64,000 nucleotides of DNA from Ustulina deusta (Eukaryota; Ascomycota; Sordariomycetes; Xylariales; Xylariaceae): the NCBI GenBank assembly GCA_023159155.1, contig JAJNNX010000010.1:186001-250000 (forward strand), written 5' to 3'. Numbering within the stretch: the first letter of the stretch is position 1; each line of letters begins with the position of its first letter. Below, piece after piece: positions 1-10,800 of the stretch. A program made the position numbers and the translations under genes. A model generated the notes under the pieces. The model saw only the letters and a program-made list of their open reading frames with translations, had not been told where the DNA came from and made no database searches.

Positions 1-1
1 T

Positions 2-487
2 ATTGATGTCTCAGATAAGGTTCTCGACGATGTGCTCCAAACACTGTCGTTATTAAGAGTCCAAGTCAATGTGCGGAAATCATTGCAAGCTACTACAAAC
101 TTGCTACGACAGCAACCAAATGACAAAGCTTTCCCGAAGCAACAAGCTACGAAGGTGAAGCATTTTATCCGCTTCGTTTTTCGAAAGGAGAGTCGTGGAG
201 GGGGCAGACATAAGCAGCTGCGCGACTTGGATTGCAACGCTATAAAGTTTTTTGGGTTATCTTATACAATTGAAGAAATCGTCAAAATGGATGATGGAGA
301 GTTTGAAACCCTCAAAAATCGTGGAGTGGAATTCTTCCATCGTGGCGGGCTTTCCCGCCTTCTGTATCGCCCTGATGTGGACAAAGCTGTCAATGCCAGT
401 TTCACAGATCCTGATGACGATGGGTCATACGAGAAATTCATGCAAGGTATTCAACATGATACAGATCTCAAATCAGACCAAGGCTAA
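2..487 (+). CDS. C-terminal part of an unknown protein, cut by the window edge
   Basis: The reading frame is open from base 2, so the gene begins outside the window; the first in-frame Met at 32 need not be the start. About 160 residues are visible. They are basic in the first half (a KQQATKVKHFIRF-like stretch) and acidic near the end, with DMDDGEFE-like and DPDDDGSYEKF-like segments. A possible donor lies at about 446, where GTATTC follows an in-frame AAG, with a CTAAC branch-like site near 484 and an acceptor near 519. Splicing there would not join the next open frame cleanly, so I treat this as a stand-alone partial ORF. No family was recognised, and it could be a degraded exon. Confidence 0.4.
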   Translation: MDVSDKVLDDVLQTLSLLRVQVNVRKSLQATTNLLRQQPNDKAFPKQQATKVKHFIRFVFRKESRGGGRHKQLRDLDCNAIKFFGLSYTIEEIVKMDDGEFETLKNRGVEFFHRGGLSRLLYRPDVDKAVNASFTDPDDDGSYEKFMQGIQHDTDLKSDQG

Positions 488-519
488 CTGCACCAGACCA
501 CCTCGCCATTCGACTACAG

Positions 520-930
520 ATGCGTAAGCGGAAACACGACGATATGGGAAGTGGCGGCGCATCCACGGACAATCAGGTTGCAAGGAATGTGACGAGCGAA
601 AGGAGCGAGATGACGGCAACGACGAATCAGAGCGCGACCGCGAACGAGAACAAGCCCGAGGACGAGAACCAGAACAAGAACAAACCCGAGAACGAGACCG
701 AGACCAGCGCCACGACCGCAGAAAAGGCCGAAAAATATGGGGACGTGTTCTCCCTTTCTTTAGACGCCGCGCGATACGCTCTGTCCTTTGGCGACGATGT
801 CAAGGAGATATACCTAACGAAACCTTGGGCCACAAACGAACTGGGACAAAAACCCCCATTTCTCACAGCTTGGTTTTCGGAGGGTCTGGGCGAAATATTA
901 AGCAAACAGGCCCAACAGATATATTACTAA
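520..930 (+). CDS. Hypothetical protein with a low-complexity Asn/Glu/Thr region
   Basis: This is a 136-residue ORF. Residues 1-75 are a hydrophilic, disordered-looking tract rich in Thr, Asn, Glu and Lys (repeated NEN/ENK patterns), opening with a basic RKRKHDD that could serve as a nuclear signal. Residues 76-136 look more ordered, with a DVFSLSLDAARYALSFGDD-like segment and a hydrophobic C-terminus. It follows the previous partial ORF after 32 bases in another frame. It may be a downstream exon of the same gene, but I found no splice join that keeps the frame. Coding status is uncertain and no family was recognised. Confidence 0.3.
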   Translation: MRKRKHDDMGSGGASTDNQVARNVTSERSEMTATTNQSATANENKPEDENQNKNKPENETETSATTAEKAEKYGDVFSLSLDAARYALSFGDDVKEIYLTKPWATNELGQKPPFLTAWFSEGLGEILSKQAQQIYY

Positions 931-1369
931 TCTTCATTTGTCTGTACTGGGAAGCATCGATTTTCTCACTATCGTTTAAATATTCGATTCAGCATTACCC
1001 GTCCTGATTGAGGCGGAGCTTGGGCCAGCCTGTGTAAGCCCGTCACCGCCATCCCTGCGTCCGCCGTTGCCAACAACTTCCGTGGCCCCTACTGACAACG
1101 GCCACTCCACGGGGCGCATCGGCGTTGGCGTCCAAGGGAGGCATGTCCAAGGGCTGAGATGGCGATGGAGGGAAGGCGGCAAAGAGGAGGGTGGGAGGAA
1201 GGGCCATAAGACAAGGCAGAGGAGACACAGGAGACCGAGGGACAGGCAGGCAACAGTAGCAGCAATAGAGGTATAAAAGATGAGAATCCCACAATTTGAT
1301 AATTGAGGTGGACTCTTAATGGCAGCATTTATTGTATGGTTTTAAGGCGGTACGCAATAAGTGCCAGTC
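931..1369. other. Intergenic stretch with a purine-rich tract
   Basis: No supported gene was found. Bases 1150-1250 are strongly purine-biased on the + strand (long AGG/GGA runs), which produces several spurious open frames on both strands. A TATA-like sequence (GGTATAAAAG) sits at about 1269-1278, but I see no convincing gene starting just downstream of it. Confidence 0.5.
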
Positions 1370-2172
1370 CTAAGCAACAGACAGAATCCCAGCCTCTACA
1401 AGTGCGTGCTTGAGGTCCTCAAACGTTCCCAGCTTCGGATGAGGGTCACCCTGGTTGTAAACCTCATGTCCTGTGCGTGTCTGGCCGTGCATCTCATTCG
1501 CTTGACAAACACGTGGCTCGCCATTCTCGACCCCGAACTTCCAGCCAGTTTGCCTAGTTGAGACACATCCATTCAGCTTCAAGGCATCTAACATGATAGT
1601 TCCCTGCGGGAGGACGAGCTCCAACATGTTTGAGGGATATGAGGCGATGACCTGAAGTCCAACAAGCATTGCCAAGTTGTTCTTGTCTAGAAAATTGGCG
1701 AGCTCTGAGAGGAAATTGCTGTTAACTCGAGACAGATCGGGGACGGGCCCTGTCTGGTACTCGTATGGGTGGAAGCCGTGGTCTGTGAGAACGAATATGT
1801 GCCCATGTACTTTGCTGAGATCAACGGTCTGGATCGTACAGGCCTTTGCCCAGCGGCAGCGAGGCATATTATGGTCGGCTCCGAGTAAGACAGTGTTCTC
1901 TGGGATAGTGAAGTGGCCATGAACTAAATGTATGCCGAAGATACCATGAGCGCGATTCCGAACGAAGAGTGCGGCAAGGCTACGTATGTGTGACTCGAGG
2001 ATTCCCGGTTGTCGTGAATCGCCCGGGAGTCCGTTGTAACTGTGTAAATTAGTTATAACTAACTGATATCAGAGGCTTTAATACTGTACATATTTCGGCT
2101 TTTGTTCAGGTCTTCTTCTTTCAGAGCCTTATTGAGGCCGGGAACATCCGCTCCATATGCCATAATTCGCAT
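1370..2172 (-). CDS. Conserved fungal hypothetical protein, 5' end unresolved
   Basis: The main exon on the minus strand is open from about 2065 down to the stop at 1370. It reads through segments such as ITNLHSYNGLPGDSRQPG, HGIFGIHLVHGHF and TDHGFHPYEYQTGPVPDL and ends in EAGILSVA. The ordered, motif-rich sequence and the lack of stops over about 230 codons support true coding. Farther upstream another minus frame is open (about 2330 to 2060) and contains an ADVPGLNKALKEEDLNK-like segment after a Met at 2172. It probably holds the N-terminal exon, but only about 27 nt separate the best donor (2089) from the frame change, too short for an intron. The 5' side may therefore be mis-spliced in my model or decayed. 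I do not recognise a biochemical function. Confidence 0.5.
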
Positions 2173-3397
2173 CTGAGACGCCTTGGATCTCGTGGAGGGA
2201 GTTTGCGGATGAATATGGCTGATACAGGTCGCCGGAGATTGCTGCTTCTGTCGAGTAGAAAACCAAACGGTTTGTGCTGCGAAACAGTGGATGTAAAGGC
2301 CTGTCAGGACTGGTGTGACAAATACGGCAGCCTGACTGCCACATGGGAATTAAATGGCTAATTCTAGAGAATCCCAAGGTGGGGTTGAAGAAAGCATGTG
2401 ATCTGTCAAGCAACCCGAGATTGGCCGAGCGACCGTTGAAGTTGGGCACCGATGACTTTAGGCTAAGTCGTGGACGCACGTCATTACGATCACAATTGCT
2501 TGGACTTGACTTCCCCTCCTTATCTTGTCAGACATGATCTCATCTGTCATACCACAGTCCTTGCACCGATGTTCCAGCTTCTTTTGCTGGGTTGCCGGGG
2601 CTAACAGCAGTTGGACAAATCCCTCCAACAAGCTGACTTCCCTAGTCTAGATACGTTAGTAAGATCAGGAACGGCTTGCGGCATTCGTCGGAATTCTTGT
2701 CGGAACTTAAGTTGAACAGAAGAAATATACTAGAAACACTTAGAACAGAGAAAAATACATGATACGAAGCACGGAGCTAATAGGTAAAGTATCGCATTTT
2801 ATGTAGCGGTCACGCCCTCAAATATAAGGCGAGGCCAAGGCAACGCGTATATCTACTACAGCTTTTCCTTTAATGATTCCAATGCTTATGTAAGACAGTG
2901 CACCTGCACGACATATTTTAGATCCACTCCGGGATTTGGAGAAGATTTCTGTCAGAAATAAGCGAGCCAGTCAATTGAGGGTGTATTGTGTTGTATTGTT
3001 GTGAGAGCGCTTCTTGCGGGTGTGTACTAATAAATAGTGTGGCGGGTTCTCAGGGGTTGAGCAGACTCTGCTCCCATTTAGTCCAGAGCTAGTCCATCCA
3101 AATTAGCCCATCAATTCTGACAATTTCAAGACGGCACTTGACCTTGAAACAGCTTAGTGTGGTGTACTTCTACCCGCTTAGGCCAAGGTTTGTAATATGC
3201 TTGGTAGGTAACTGTAAAGTACCAGGGGAAACATTGTGAGGTTCCGTAGTGTCCGATAACTAATTGATTTCTCCCCAGGTACTTTTGTGGTACTGCCTTA
3301 GGTTTCTAGGTGTTGTCATTCCAAGGCAGGTGACACGACACATTCTTTACGTCAATCCATTTTCTATCCAGACCTGACTAGCTCTCCATCGCCAAAG
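2173..3397. other. Intergenic region upstream of the Ulp1-like gene
   Basis: Apart from the possible 5' exon described above (reaching about 2330 on the minus strand), no gene is supported here. AT content is somewhat raised between 2640 and 3010. The last 200 bases hold splice-like signals (a GTAACT near 3208 and a CCCCAG near 3279), compatible with a 5'-UTR intron of the gene starting at 3398, but nothing proves this. Confidence 0.4.
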
Positions 3398-5617
3398 ATG
3401 GATTCACGAAGGCGCACGCCTGCCGACCTTGATGTCGCTGACCTTGACAAAGCCCTCCTCCTGATCTCCCCTGAGGCTGCTCAGGAAATTCGAGGCTTCC
3501 GCAATTCTTTAAAGAATCTCCAATTAAGGCAAAGGATTGAGCATTGCCAACGAAAAAGAGACGATTTGCTGAGTTGCTATAAGGGCCTTGAGGCTGTCTT
3601 TGTCTGTTATTGGCTTGTTTTCCAAACATGTTCTATAAAAAAACAGGGAGAGGCATGGGATAAGTTCGACGAGGTTGTTGTCCGGTCGCGAGAAGCCTCC
3701 AAATGCCTCAAGAGCCTTATCGGTGTCAGCGATGTTTGGGGCAAAGAGGTGATCATTCACTACGGCTTTCTCTCACGATACAGAACCTACTGTGATGAGC
3801 TCCATGCTATCGCACGGGAGGTTCCTACCTGGGACGAGGCAGTGGCGATATTCAACCAGTCAATCGATCAAAGGATACGAAAGAATGACGGACGGACGCG
3901 AATGAAAGAATCCTCGAATCCGATTGAGCGTCGAGATTTAGCATATGTTAAGGCTTATGTCAAAACGGCAAAGCATCGTCGACCAGCCTTTCCCGGCCTA
4001 CTACCAGGCTATGGTCGGGACAAATATGGGCTCATTGTAAGAGCGAAATTTGCGGAAGAGTCACGAGCACTATCACCACTACCGTCATCATCTTCCCAGC
4101 AGCTTCTAGATCCCAAACCCACCCTCGGCAGTGACGGCTACGATGGGTCAACTCTCGTACCATCGCCCTTACTGCCGTCATCCCAACAATGCTCGCCATC
4201 GCCATCAAAGGCGGCTAGTGTCGAATCTAATGGACCGTCTCCGCCATCGTCACCACCCTTAGAGACTTCGCCATCAAGGCCACTTTTAACGTCCGCCTGG
4301 TTGAGTGCTGTACCATTGTCTCTGCTTGACGAAGGTAAATGGATTGACGACAGGATAGTCAATGCATATATGCATGTCCTCGCAGTAAAACACCCTGGGA
4401 CCTGTTTCCTCAATAGCCATTTCCTCGGTCAGTATGGTAGTAAGATGAAGAAGTGGCGGCCCGAAAGTGGCAAGCATCCCTTGTCCTCAGACTTCGTTCT
4501 AATGCCCGTTAATGATAAGCATCACTGGTCCCTCCTGGTTATGTACAAACGATTCCTTACTGGTACTGGTACAAACGAATGGGTTGTCTGTTTTCTTGAT
4601 TCTTTGGGATCATCGCACGAAGAAACGTTCGTTTGCTGGGAGAACTATCTCGAAGCTTGTGGAAACAAATTGATGGTGCGGAAAATAGATGTCAAGGTTC
4701 CTCGACAGACCAATTGTACGGACTGTGGAGTATATGTCCTTGGGTTCGCTAAGGAGTTCCTTAAAAAACCTTGGGGGTTTACTGACGCAGTCGATCGTGG
4801 AAAGCATCTCGACTGGAAGATTAGCGCACCCTCACTACGCAAAGATATAAGAGCTATCCTCGCTGCCGTTAGCGATGCTACTACTGATAACGACAAAGCC
4901 ACGGGAGGTGATGGCTGTGGAGATTTCGGCGTCTGCCATGGCGGCGCAGAGATCACGGAGTCTCTAGGGGATGATGTCGTGAATAGCGATGATGAGTATT
5001 GTTGGGAATGTGGCAATAAAGGTAGCGAGGATGACGTCGATCGGAAAGCGGAGTCGCGCTCTGCATCACCCCTAACATCATCCATACGTACATCGTCATC
5101 ACCTTGCGTGGTAGAAGGAGTATCTGATTTTGCCCGCCCAGAGGCGAAAGATACAGGATTCGCTAAAAGTGCTGAAACGCCCTTTTCATCACCATCAGCA
5201 CTAGAAACACCGTCCCCGACGTCGCTAATCTTTGACCTGGGGGCTAGAGCTCCTGCTGGCCGGGTTTCCGTGCCGGAGGAACAAGACTCAACGATAGAAG
5301 ACCGTCTTTTTGCAGTGTTCACCATGCTCCTAGACCAGGAACAGGTCGACCTTCACACATTATCCACGGCAGTTCACAGGGTGCTCGAACGGGTCCACCA
5401 CAGCCAGCCTACACAAGTTCCTGCTGAACAGGTCGATCTGCCGCCGAGGTCAGCAGGATTAGGGGCTGATCGAATCTTAGATGAAGTACCAGGCACCAGT
5501 GCTGGTAAGACCACAAAGCGGAAGCGACGGAGTGACCGAAAAGGTATATCGGTAGAATACTGTCCTTTGTTAGCTGTAGCATATCTAAATAAACTAATAC
5601 AATGGGAGAGCAGATAA
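3398..5617 (+). CDS. Ulp1-like (C48 family) cysteine protease
   Basis: This protein of up to 739 residues has a helical N-terminal region (about 1-225), a Ser/Pro-rich linker (about 230-300), a Ulp1-type catalytic domain (about 305-490) and a disordered acidic/serine C-terminus ending in a basic KRKRR patch. In the catalytic domain the expected residues are all present: His376 in HHWSLL, Asp401 in FLDSLG, Gln437 in PRQTN and Cys443 in TDCGVYV. C48 enzymes cleave SUMO-type modifiers from proteins. Fungal genomes carry many lineage-specific copies, often near transposons, whose substrates are unknown. The last codons may not be used: a GTATAT donor at about 5543 and an acceptor at 5608 would replace the final residues. 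The gene runs directly into a truncated ankyrin gene. Residues suggest an active enzyme, but expression is unknown. Confidence 0.8.
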   Translation: MDSRRRTPADLDVADLDKALLLISPEAAQEIRGFRNSLKNLQLRQRIEHCQRKRDDLLSCYKGLEAVFVCYWLVFQTCSIKKQGEAWDKFDEVVVRSREASKCLKSLIGVSDVWGKEVIIHYGFLSRYRTYCDELHAIAREVPTWDEAVAIFNQSIDQRIRKNDGRTRMKESSNPIERRDLAYVKAYVKTAKHRRPAFPGLLPGYGRDKYGLIVRAKFAEESRALSPLPSSSSQQLLDPKPTLGSDGYDGSTLVPSPLLPSSQQCSPSPSKAASVESNGPSPPSSPPLETSPSRPLLTSAWLSAVPLSLLDEGKWIDDRIVNAYMHVLAVKHPGTCFLNSHFLGQYGSKMKKWRPESGKHPLSSDFVLMPVNDKHHWSLLVMYKRFLTGTGTNEWVVCFLDSLGSSHEETFVCWENYLEACGNKLMVRKIDVKVPRQTNCTDCGVYVLGFAKEFLKKPWGFTDAVDRGKHLDWKISAPSLRKDIRAILAAVSDATTDNDKATGGDGCGDFGVCHGGAEITESLGDDVVNSDDEYCWECGNKGSEDDVDRKAESRSASPLTSSIRTSSSPCVVEGVSDFARPEAKDTGFAKSAETPFSSPSALETPSPTSLIFDLGARAPAGRVSVPEEQDSTIEDRLFAVFTMLLDQEQVDLHTLSTAVHRVLERVHHSQPTQVPAEQVDLPPRSAGLGADRILDEVPGTSAGKTTKRKRRSDRKGISVEYCPLLAVAYLNKLIQWESR

Positions 5618-7294
5618 GTATAACAGCCATGAGATCACCCGAAGCCGCTTTCCTTCAATTCAAAAATCTTCCCCTTGGGGACGACTTTCCGGTTACCTGT
5701 CTTCAACGGACGTGCAACTTCCACTCTACATATCGCAAGGGAAGACAAACATCCCTACCCAGAATAGACTTGCCCCTTCTAAAATACCATCTATACTTAT
5801 CAGCTATCGAGCATCGGAAAATCTTCAGACACCAGGTACCCAAAGTGAAGTATCTAGCCAGCTCAATTTTCCAGATCCAAAATTGCTACACGCCCCTAAG
5901 ATATCTTCACCCTTGCTAAAAGCCACCCCCATAGCGGCTGGGGGTACTACTGTCGACTCCGTGCCACCTATCTGGGACCCACCCTGGCAACTAGATTACA
6001 ACACCGGACCCCAGCTCCAGCTCGCTATGCAGCTGAGGGTTTCGGACACGGCACCGTCGATTTTATTCGCGATGAGGGGAAACGTAGACGGTCTGAAGTA
6101 CCTGTTTAGCCAAGGACTCGCGTCTCCAAAGGACGTGAGCAATACTCGAGGGTATAGTTTGATGAGGGTATGTCTTGCCGCTTCTTTCTTCTCCGAGAAC
6201 TAACTTACGTCCGCTTGCTAGAAAATGCTGAGTATTGCTAGTGGGCGCTTTATGGTGGAATGCACCAGTATGAGACTGTCCAGTTTCTGCTTAGCCAAGG
6301 GGCGTACATCGATAAAGAGTAAGTGTGAAGATGATATCAAGCAGCGCCAATCATTAACACATCACTCCAATATAGTTCGTATGAACATGTGTGGGATTTT
6401 GTATTACGCGGGAAATGTAATGAAATGGAGGTACAGGCGCTCCGGTGTATCACAGAGAGCGAAGACAGGAACTGGATCGAAGAGCAGAATTTCCCCCTTA
6501 TTCATATGATCATCCTCGGCTTATCCAACAAGCCGCTCATGGAAGAGCTCGTGGAGAACCCGGATGCGGTTTATGCTATGGATGTCCAGGGCCGTACTGC
6601 GCTCGACTGGGCCACAGCCCGGGCTCAGCTGCAGGAGATGAAGCTACTGATCGCCCACGGCTCCAACCTAAACACGATGGATATCGAGGGCCGAACCACT
6701 GTCCTGCACGCAGTCGACAGCCACGTCGAAGAAGCCCTCCGCATAATCCTCGAGGCCGGCGCAGATCCCAACCCTAAAATGCCGGAAGGCTTGTTCCGTA
6801 GCAGTCCACTCACGTCGGCCAGTTTTGGCGGCCTGGCAGGGATGGTAAGGCTGCTTATCTTTTATGGCGCCGACATCGATGCGTGCAACCCAGAGGGTCG
6901 GACGGCGCTACACTGGGTGGCCAGCATACAGAACGCCGAGTGCGCCCATATCCTGCTCGAACACGGTGCCAACATAGACCAGGTGTCGAGCAACGGACAT
7001 ACACCGTTTACGACGGCTATAATCTATAACAGCTATACGGTGCTAAAGCTCTTCGTCGACCAATACTACGTCGGAAGCGGAAAGGGGCCCCAGCTACTGC
7101 CTATAATAGCCGAGCACGCGGACGTGGAGACAATGTCGATCCTCGCGTCGTCCTTGGTTTTGAAGCAGTGTCTCAGCCTAAGCGGAGTCGCCGCCGGCTG
7201 CGAGACCCTGCAGCAGCGAAAGGACTATGATGAGAGGTTGTGCCACGCGTTCGAGGAGTTGTGCTACTCTGGTCCCTTATCAGCCCCAGGGTGA
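5598..7294 (+). CDS. Ankyrin-repeat protein, N-terminally truncated, three exons visible
   Basis: The model uses exons 5598-6167, 6242-6318 and 6376-7294; phases 0 and 2 join cleanly. The joined frame reads SLMR|WALYGGMHQYETVQFLLSQ and then YIDKD|SYEHVWDFVLRGKC, which is continuous ankyrin-type sequence. Exon 3 has typical repeats such as GRTALDWATARAQLQEMKLL, HAVDSHVEEALRIILEAGADPNP and GRTALHWVASIQNAECAHILLEHGA. Ankyrin repeats bind proteins; the specific partner is unknown. The first exon has no in-frame Met before about 6024, and its open frame starts at a stop at 5595, inside the end of the protease gene. From recall, related fungal proteins have a longer N-terminal domain, so the 5' end appears to have been lost or replaced. 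It may be a pseudogene, although the remaining exons are undamaged. Confidence 0.7.
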
Positions 7295-7815
7295 GCAGCA
7301 CATCCTTCTGTCCAATTCCTTTTTTTTCTCTTATCAGTACCGCCGTAAACCGCGAGATATACTTAGTGTTGTTGTTTTTTTCTTTTAAGGTAAAGCGTTT
7401 TCGCAACGGCGTTCTAATTACCTGTCGCTGTTTTATATGCTTCTACATGTAGTAGTTAATTCCTTTTCGAATAACAATGTGTACTACTATCAATCAGCTA
7501 TAAGAAACGATAATTTATTAACGAATGATCCGTAGCAGCTCCCATGTCAATTACTAGCTCATGACGGCTTTTTGCTTCAGAAAACCTTGAATTTTATAGC
7601 AGTGTTCTTGAGCCTAACCCTAATGAGATACTTAAAAGGTAGCGGTGTCAACGACTTTCAAAACTAACTTTATAGTTCTGTCCATAAAAAAAGAGGGAAA
7701 AAGGGAAATAGTACCCTCGTCATGCTATGACCCGCCTTCCTCCGTTGATGCCGCAGACGGGAGCGCCATACCGATGTGGAGGGCGGGTTCATTAACGTTA
7801 TTATTTTTGTAACTT
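7295..7815. other. Convergent intergenic region
   Basis: This lies between the ends of the ankyrin gene and the phosphatase gene. It is AT-leaning with a short purine run (about 7687-7710). No ORF in it has convincing coding character. It probably holds the two 3' UTRs. Confidence 0.5.
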
Positions 7816-8732
7816 TTAGGTGGGAAGTTTAACATCAACGTATTGTCTTAGCCTAGTTTGGAAACTCACGTACCTTAGAACCGCAATTGCCCCCGGTGCC
7901 AACATCATCTGAAGGGTGAAGTCGACGGAGAAGCCGAGCCAGCGCTTCACAAAACAACGCAGGATGAGGCCGTGTGCAACCTGCGGTTTCCGTGCGTCAG
8001 CCGCTGCGGGCGAAGCTGGAGGAACAACATTGGAGGGATGGATAAGGGAGAAAGTGAGCAACGGCGAATGGAGGAGGGAGGGAGCATACAAGCAGCACAT
8101 CAACAGGCTTCTCCCCATTCATGTAAGGCTTCTGGATGTCTCGGATTTGCAATATAAGCCGGTCCAGGCGCTCGGTAACTTGCTGCCTTGATCTTTGAGC
8201 GAGGTATTAGCCCATCAGTAATAACAAGTCCCGGAAATACATAAATAAAGCTTAACGTACTCTCCACCCTCACATCCATCCCTCCATATGTCCCACTCCA
8301 TCTCCAGGTCCAGACCCCTCTTCTTCCTCGAGTCTCTGATTTCCCCGGAATTAAGCCCCTCATAGTCGCCATAATTCCACTCCGCTATATCTTCGGTGAA
8401 GGTGACCTTCTCTTCTTGGCAATACGGCAGCAGAAGCTCAAAGGTCTGCCTAGCCCTCGTCCTCGGGCTGACAAAACTGTGCACAAGGCGGGACGGGTCA
8501 AGGAGTTTACCAGTGCCTACAAGACTAACTGCTGCTGAAGAGACCTGCGCAGCGCCCGCCTTGGTGAGCTCAATTTCTGTAGTGCCCGTGAAGCGGCCAC
8601 ACTTGGCCCATTCCGTCTCTCCTATTTACAGAAAGTGCGTTATTAAAGAGCGGTTGGAAAGTGTAGTCAGACATAGAACCTACCATGGCGCACAAGGTAC
8701 ACACGGGGTGTTAGGTTGTCTTGGTCGGACAT
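7816..8732 (-). CDS. Histidine-phosphatase (phosphoglycerate mutase-like) protein, SHB17-like
   Basis: Four exons (8732-8684, 8621-8261, 8186-8090, 7980-7816) give 672 nt, a 223-residue protein. Residues include the phosphohistidine motif RHGE (His16), the SPRTRARQTF arginine motif, EWNYGDYEG, a GGE turn and the second histidine in VAHGLILR (His172). This is the layout of the histidine phosphatase superfamily. The EWNYGDYEG segment and length resemble fungal sedoheptulose-1,7-bisphosphatase (SHB17, riboneogenesis), so a cytosolic sugar-phosphate phosphatase is the best guess. Compared with the usual HGH at the second histidine site, the sequence here is HGL, which may alter activity. The last 20 residues are atypical. 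Intron ends and branch sites look normal and the frame is intact, so it may well be functional. Confidence 0.75.
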
Positions 8733-8899
8733 GACGCTGGGAGTTGAATCGCAAGGGGTGGAGGAAGGCTACAAAAGTAGAATGCAATACAGCCCATTAT
8801 AAGCTTATCCGGGCAGAATATATTCCGTCCCGAGGCACTCAGCCTAAGTGTTTTGCATGCTAGGGCACTGGACTATTATGCATTAAAACAGTACTCTAG

Positions 8900-9080
8900 C
8901 ACTATCGCCTTAACCCGGAGGAGATTTTCTACTTCAGGGTCAAACATCAATACATCCACGATGCCTTCGTTACATTGCACCATGAACAGCCCGTACACAT
9001 CTCGGACGCTATGGAAGCATTTGGCTGGGGAGGAGGACCGATTACGCTAGAACACATCGAAAGGTGGTCAAACCAGAAAG
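8900..9080 (+). pseudogene. Exon-like protein fragment of unknown family
   Basis: An open stretch of about 60 codons follows a TAG at 8897 and stops at a donor-like GTACGA at 9081. It reads as ordered protein, with LNPEEIFYFRVKHQYIHDAF and GGGPITLEHIERWSNQK segments. A possible next mini-exon (GCTATTTCACGAGCATC) follows an acceptor-like CTAG near 9132. There is no start codon context or downstream continuation. It is most likely a relic or one exon of a gene whose other exons I could not find. Confidence 0.3.
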
Positions 9081-10776
9081 GTACGACAGCACTCTCTTCA
9101 ATGCTCCTCTTGACATGCCCTTTCGTACTAGGCTATTTCACGAGCATCTTATCTGGTTAGTCATGAACACATGCTATATTTCTCGCCCTCGTTATTCGTA
9201 AACGCCCTTTATTGTTTACGACCTAACGGTACTATTTTTAATAATGCTCGGGTCGCTAGCTACAGTGGACTGCACCTGTGCATTTCTGGCAAACTCGTCA
9301 AGTTTGTCGCCGGGGTTGATAGAGAACAAGCTTCCCACGCTGCATCGGTCCCGTGAGTTTTGTGCCCTGCTGCATGAAGAGATTAGATGAGCGCATCTCT
9401 GACCAAACACGTGCTCCAAGAGTACGGAGTAACCAGCATACTTCCTACTTACCCGATACACCTATTGTCCACCTCATTTCTGTTTGCTACTTGGCCGAGG
9501 TAGTGTGCGGTAAACTTAGACCGAATAGATCTTCGAAATAAACCTAAATACACAAACGTGCCAACCGAGCGGGTGCTACAACACAAGTCAAAAACTTCGA
9601 CCCACCATGGGTGTCGCTGAAAGAAACGCTACCGAATAAAGGAATAAGCAATTTTTAGGCGTGTATTAGGAACGAAGATGTTTATCTTTGATTGGCCGAG
9701 TCCGGTGGGTTTTGTTTGCAGACTAGTCTCTACCCGATGGGTACGCGTTTGACCCAAACCGTGGTAGGTCGAGCAACATTGATGACCAACTTAATACTTT
9801 TTGACTTTGACACGGCAAGGCGGATCGCGTTCTGACTTGGATTTCAATTCCTATACACCTCTATGCCTACGTAACGGAAACGCGCATCGCGATGGTGCCT
9901 TGGCCAAACGCAGAACGAGGATGACTTGTAAGTTCTGAACACGAGCCTTATGGGGGAGATGTAGGGTCTAATCTCGCAACAATTTAGCCTGTAACACTAA
10001 TACAATTAACAAATTAATAGGGCGCAAATTCCCTTGTTCCTCTGGCGATTGGACTAAATGCCAGCTTGCTAACGGTTTCAACTCCCTCGAAATTGTCCCG
10101 CTAGTGGGGCATGGTACGCAGTCCGTCATGCATGTAACCACGACGAGGTCTCCTCTCATGCAGATCGTCTTTTATGGTGTTCTCGATTGATTTCACCATC
10201 GATCTTCTCTCTGCTCAGGACCACCACACAGCGTTCAGCCCTAAGCCGACTCTCTCCCAGGCCATCTTGATCCAATTCGAGAACTGCCATCCAGAAAATG
10301 TCGGATTTCTGTTGTTTCTGCTCCAATGGCCGATAACAATAACCACGGCCCCGCTCCCCGGCACACCTCCATTCGCCAATGCTCCTGTCTACTAGTGCGA
10401 CCTAGAACGCCCGACTTCTCCTGTCACAGTTGCTAGTCAGACCCTGGCGGCGATGAAGCAACCTCAGCCTAGCGAATTCATAAGCGCTCCCAATCGCCGG
10501 TAGCAGGCCGCAGGATTCGGATCACCTTGCATGCTAACCACCCGGGGAGCATTTCTCCTTTCCCCTTTCTCACAGATGCCTAGCCAGAGCCAATAAACGA
10601 TTACCCATGCGGCCGAACCCAGTTCACTCTGCCACTTGGCGTTTTCTGCAACTGAAGGCCAACAACGAAGCCCTACAGCATCGACTCTACCAGAGTCAAG
10701 TTACCGTCCCATACAGAAAACCATCCTGTAATCTTGCCGTTTTGTACGATAGGCAGTCTTCTCTTCTCCCTCGACT

Positions 10777-10800
10777 GGGGGGGGGGGGGGGGGGGGGGGG
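10777..10800. repeat. Homopolymer tract of 24 G
   Basis: Twenty-four consecutive G on the + strand follow TCGACT. Such tracts slip during replication, amplification and base calling, so the true length is uncertain. It may also form a G-quadruplex on this strand. Confidence 0.9.

Noticed and set aside
4645..5325. 226-codon minus ORF opposite the protease C-terminus
   Set aside because: Mirror frame of a Ser/Asp-rich coding region, with no domain of its own.
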